Part shown: in pieces, positions 61,246 through 64,000 of the stretch
How the letters are laid out: each line of letters begins with the position of its first letter
How positions within the stretch are numbered: position 1 is the first letter of the stretch
Assembly (NCBI GenBank): GCA_900552795.1
Contig: USBB01000004.1
Coordinates: forward strand, 49,239-113,238
Length of the DNA stretch: 64,000 bases
Origin: an uncultured Eubacterium sp.
GTDB lineage: Bacteria > Bacillota > Clostridia > Lachnospirales > Lachnospiraceae
Reading direction: 5' to 3'
Program-made: the position numbers and the translations under genes
Notes under the pieces: model-generated
Databases searched by the model: none
What the model saw: the letters and a program-made list of their open reading frames with translations, nothing else
Told to the model about the DNA's origin: nothing

Positions 61246-62766
61246 ATGTCACAAATTATAATTATGGTTGCGATTATTATATATCTTGGTATAGTAATTG
61301 CAGTCGGTATAAGATTTTCTAAAAAGAACAAAAATACAGATGATTTTTATCTTGGAGGACGTAAATTAGGTCCTTTCGTAACTGCTATGAGTGCAGAAGC
61401 GTCTGATATGAGCAGCTGGCTGCTTATGGGACTTCCGGGACTTGCCTATTTAACAGGTGTTGCCAGTGCCGCATGGACTGCCATAGGTCTTGCTATTGGT
61501 ACATATGTTAACTGGCTTATAGTTGCAAAACGAATTCGTATGTATTCTCATGCATATGATGCAGTTACACTTCCTGAATTTTTTTCAAAAAGATTTGGCG
61601 GCTGTAAAGCCATAACCCTTATATCAGCTGCTATGATTGTTATATTCTTCATTCCATACACAGCTTCAGGATTTGCAGCTTGCGGTAAACTTTTTTCCAG
61701 CTTATTTAATATTGATTATTTTACTGCAATGGCGATAAGTGCGGCTGTAATTGTAGCCTATTGTGCACTTGGCGGATTTCTCGCTGCAAGTATAACAGAC
61801 CTTATACAAAGTATTGTTATGACAATAGCATTGTTTGTTGTAATAGTTTTTGGTATCAATGTAGCTGGCGGTTTTGATGCTGTTATGGATAATGCTTCAC
61901 AGCTTCCGGGATATCTTAGCTTATTCAATACATATAACAGTGAATTAAATACTTCTGAACCTTATACAATACTTCAAATTTGTTCAATGCTTGCATGGGG
62001 ACTCGGATATTTCGGTATGCCTCATATTCTTTTAAGATTTATGGCTATTGAAGATGAAAATAAACTTAAGCTTTCAAGACGGGTTGCAAGTATATGGGTT
62101 ATTATCTCTTTAACAGTAGCTGTATTTATAGGTATTGTCGGCTATGGTATGTCTAAAGCCGGAGCCCTTGAAATGCTTACAGGTTCTAATTCAGAAACGG
62201 TATTTATAAAGGTTGCTCACTTATTAAGCTCACATGGTGCATTGGCAGCAATTTTAGCAGGTATTATTCTTGCAGGTATACTCGCCGCAACAATGTCAAC
62301 CGCTGATTCACAGTTGCTTGCGGCAGCTTCAAGTGTTTCACAGAATCTGTTCAAGGAATGTTTTGGACTTAAACTTTCAGAAAAAGCATCACTCATAGTT
62401 GCACGAGTTACTGTTATAATCATTTCTATAATCGGTGTTGTACTTGCATCAAATCCTAACAGTTCAGTATTTGATATAGTATCATTTGCTTGGGCAGGAT
62501 TTGGAGCTACCTTTGGTCCTGTTGTTTTACTTTCTTTGTTTTGGAAGCGAGCTAATAAATATGGAGCAGTAGCAGGTATGCTTGTTGGTGGAACAACAAT
62601 ATTTTTATGGAAATACATTATTGCCGATTTAGGTGGAATATTTGCGATATATGAGCTTCTCCCTGCTTTTATATTTGCAATACTTATAAACATTATCGTT
62701 AGTCTTCTTACAAAAGCACCGGAAAAAAGTGTTATAGAAAAATTTGAAACAGTTAAAAATAATTAG
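61246..62766 (+). CDS. putP: Sodium/proline symporter
   Basis: A 506-aa sodium:solute symporter (SSF family) with about 13 membrane helices. DDFYLGGRKLGPFVTAMSAEASDMSSWLLMGLPG, WLIVAKRIR and MPHILLRFMAIED match PutP proline carriers rather than other SSF members. The C-terminal tail is short. AAAGGAGA precedes the ATG. It has its own promoter and terminator. Proline specificity is likely, not proven. Confidence 0.9.
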   Translation: MSQIIIMVAIIIYLGIVIAVGIRFSKKNKNTDDFYLGGRKLGPFVTAMSAEASDMSSWLLMGLPGLAYLTGVASAAWTAIGLAIGTYVNWLIVAKRIRMYSHAYDAVTLPEFFSKRFGGCKAITLISAAMIVIFFIPYTASGFAACGKLFSSLFNIDYFTAMAISAAVIVAYCALGGFLAASITDLIQSIVMTIALFVVIVFGINVAGGFDAVMDNASQLPGYLSLFNTYNSELNTSEPYTILQICSMLAWGLGYFGMPHILLRFMAIEDENKLKLSRRVASIWVIISLTVAVFIGIVGYGMSKAGALEMLTGSNSETVFIKVAHLLSSHGALAAILAGIILAGILAATMSTADSQLLAAASSVSQNLFKECFGLKLSEKASLIVARVTVIIISIIGVVLASNPNSSVFDIVSFAWAGFGATFGPVVLLSLFWKRANKYGAVAGMLVGGTTIFLWKYIIADLGGIFAIYELLPAFIFAILINIIVSLLTKAPEKSVIEKFETVKNN

Positions 62767-62807
62767 AAGATTTAGAAATTAAATATTTTAGAAATTTTCA
62801 AGTTAGC

Positions 62808-62838
62808 AACCAGCGTCTTAATTAAAGGCGCTGGTTTT
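62808..62838. terminator. Terminator between putP and the recombinase gene
   Basis: AACCAGCGTCTT (62808-62819) pairs with AAGGCGCTGGTT (62825-62836), 12 bp with one G-U, short T-run on the + side. It lies between convergent genes. Confidence 0.7.
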
Positions 62839-62842
62839 CCTA

Positions 62843-63898
62843 TCAATCATCTGTTCTAAGATGAACTATATTTCTTGCCTTACGTTTATTCTCATCAACA
62901 ATTTCAGCATAATGCCGCCTTGTTGTATTGACATCCTTATGACCTAAAACATCAGCCACAAGATAAATATCTTTGCTCGCTTGATATAAATTAGTACCAT
63001 ATGTACTTCTTAGCTTGTGTGGTGTTATATGTTTTACAGTAGTAACAGTAGCTGCATATTTCTTTACAAGCAATTCTACCGAACGGACACACAGCCTTTT
63101 ATTCTTAGAAGATATAAATAATGCATTTTCATGTCCTTGTTCAGGATTCAAATTTTTCCTTTCTTCAAAATAATCTGCTAAAGCATTATGAACCTCGTCA
63201 CTAAAATACACAAAACTTTCAGAGCCGCCTTTTCTTACTACCTTTATTCTGTCATTATCAAAATCTACATCGTTTATATCAAGACCTACACATTCTGAAA
63301 CTCGTATACCTGTGCCAAGCATAAGTGTTAAAAGTGCTAAATCACGCGTTTTTAACTTATTATGTCTCTTTAACTGATTTATTGTAAGTTTATTACCTGA
63401 TTCAACATTGTCAAGAAATTCAGCTACCTCATTTACTTCCATTCTAACTATAGTTTTATCATGTATTTTAGGCATATCAACCTTAAGTGTCGGATTAGAA
63501 TTAATCATCTCATAACGGTAGTAGTAGGAGTAAAATTTTCTTAAAGCGCATAATTTTCTTTTTGCAGCGCGTTCCGAATTGGTAACCTGCGTACCATCTT
63601 TATCATACAGCTTCACATATCGTAAAAAATCTGAAATATCCTGACCTTTTAATATTTCTATATCGTGCAGTGTAAAATCTTTAATTTTATATGATTTATA
63701 CTGTGAAATTTCACTTATTAAAAATTCAAAAAAGCACTTTATATCCATAGCATACGCAACTTTAGTTCTTGGCTGTTTTGTATATTCAAGACTGTTAAAA
63801 TAATCAACACAAAATGGCGGCAATATTTTCAATAACTCATTCAGCTTTTTTGTATATTTGATATTTTGTTGTTCTGCATATGATTTCGATTCTGCCAT
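62843..63898 (-). CDS. Tyrosine recombinase (XerC/XerD/XerA-like)
   Basis: A 351-aa site-specific recombinase on the minus strand. An N-terminal SAM-like core-binding domain (about 20-120) precedes the catalytic domain. All six signature residues are visible: Arg in LGTGIRVSE, Lys in VVRKGG, HKLRSTYG (His, Arg), His in VLGHKDVNTTRRHY and the nucleophile Tyr in HYAEI. A longer frame starts at 63940, but AATGGAGAT on the minus strand precedes ATG 63898. No att repeat or phage gene is seen, so it is more likely a chromosome-dimer or host recombinase than an integrase. Confidence 0.88.
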   Translation of the reverse strand: MAESKSYAEQQNIKYTKKLNELLKILPPFCVDYFNSLEYTKQPRTKVAYAMDIKCFFEFLISEISQYKSYKIKDFTLHDIEILKGQDISDFLRYVKLYDKDGTQVTNSERAAKRKLCALRKFYSYYYRYEMINSNPTLKVDMPKIHDKTIVRMEVNEVAEFLDNVESGNKLTINQLKRHNKLKTRDLALLTLMLGTGIRVSECVGLDINDVDFDNDRIKVVRKGGSESFVYFSDEVHNALADYFEERKNLNPEQGHENALFISSKNKRLCVRSVELLVKKYAATVTTVKHITPHKLRSTYGTNLYQASKDIYLVADVLGHKDVNTTRRHYAEIVDENKRKARNIVHLRTDD

Positions 63899-64000
63899 AA
63901 AGTCTAAATCTCCATTTCTTACATTTGTTTTCTTCTGCAAAAGATTACGTTGAATTTTACCATAAATGCAACATATAATTAATATAAAAGAATATTACAC

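Noticed and set aside
62217..62693. Minus-strand open frame inside putP
   Set aside because: Opposite-strand shadow of a long membrane protein gene; no family features.
62767..62842. Attachment site next to the tyrosine recombinase
   Set aside because: The only repeat there is the 12-bp terminator hairpin between convergent genes; no tRNA gene or direct repeat is present.

Overview
The window looks like chromosomal core DNA of a low-GC, anaerobic Firmicute of the Clostridia, most likely a member of the Lachnospiraceae (Lachnospira/Eubacterium/Roseburia-like). This rests on gene content and order: a rodA-type gene next to a class B PBP, yloU-fakA-recG, yqfC-yqfD-phoH-ybeY-cdd, miaB-mutS-mutL-miaA, radC-mreBCD-PBP2-minCDE-rodA-mgsA, and hlyD-like/yggS/sepF. 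The species call is inference. Sporulation genes (gerW, spoIVA, yqfC, yqfD) are present. Almost everything is on the + strand; only a DUF378 gene and a tyrosine recombinase are on the - strand. I see no rRNA, tRNA, CRISPR array, prophage or transposase.

Layout. 1-4.4 kb: SEDS glycosyltransferase (cut by the window edge), PBP, NUDIX hydrolase, lytic transglycosylase, small LRR protein. 4.5-9.2 kb: lysA, a run of unknown genes, DUF2953, gerW and a 47-aa membrane protein. 9.2-15 kb: rpmB, Asp23-family gene, fakA, recG, a small gene, tcdA. 15-20 kb: a promoter-plus-terminator unit that may be a small RNA, then spoIVA, apt, deoD and a membrane-anchored MutS-like ATPase. 20-23.3 kb: 59-aa membrane protein, alaS, rpsU. 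23.5-35 kb: yqfC-yqfD-phoH-ybeY-cdd, two flavoproteins, proB, unknowns, DUF896, a 5-formyl-THF cyclo-ligase and a GGDEF-EAL protein. 35-43.8 kb: miaB-mutS-mutL-miaA and a YnbB-like PLP enzyme. 43.9-53.7 kb: a cell-shape and division block. 54-60 kb: hlyD-like adaptor, yggS, sepF, aroB, lspA, rluD, kinase. 60-64 kb: a degenerate L,D-transpeptidase-like protein, putP and a tyrosine recombinase.

Functional themes are peptidoglycan elongation and septum placement (two SEDS proteins, two class B PBPs, MreBCD, MinCDE, SepF), mismatch repair with tRNA i6A/ms2i6A modification, and sporulation.

The most unusual signal is not a gene. It is a mosaic family of short palindromic modules that sit in 5' leaders directly before the Shine-Dalgarno sequence of many genes (recG, the 59-aa gene before alaS, the 372-aa gene, mutL, miaA, the YnbB-like gene, rodA, mgsA, apt, deoD, miaB, rluD). 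Copies differ in sequence but keep their pairing. One pair of copies is in opposite orientation. Some copies supply coding sequence or long false N-terminal extensions to neighbouring frames. Secondary points are the small-RNA candidate before spoIVA, sigma-E-like promoters, a YkuD-like protein without its catalytic Cys/His/Arg, and an MgsA with a changed active-site His.
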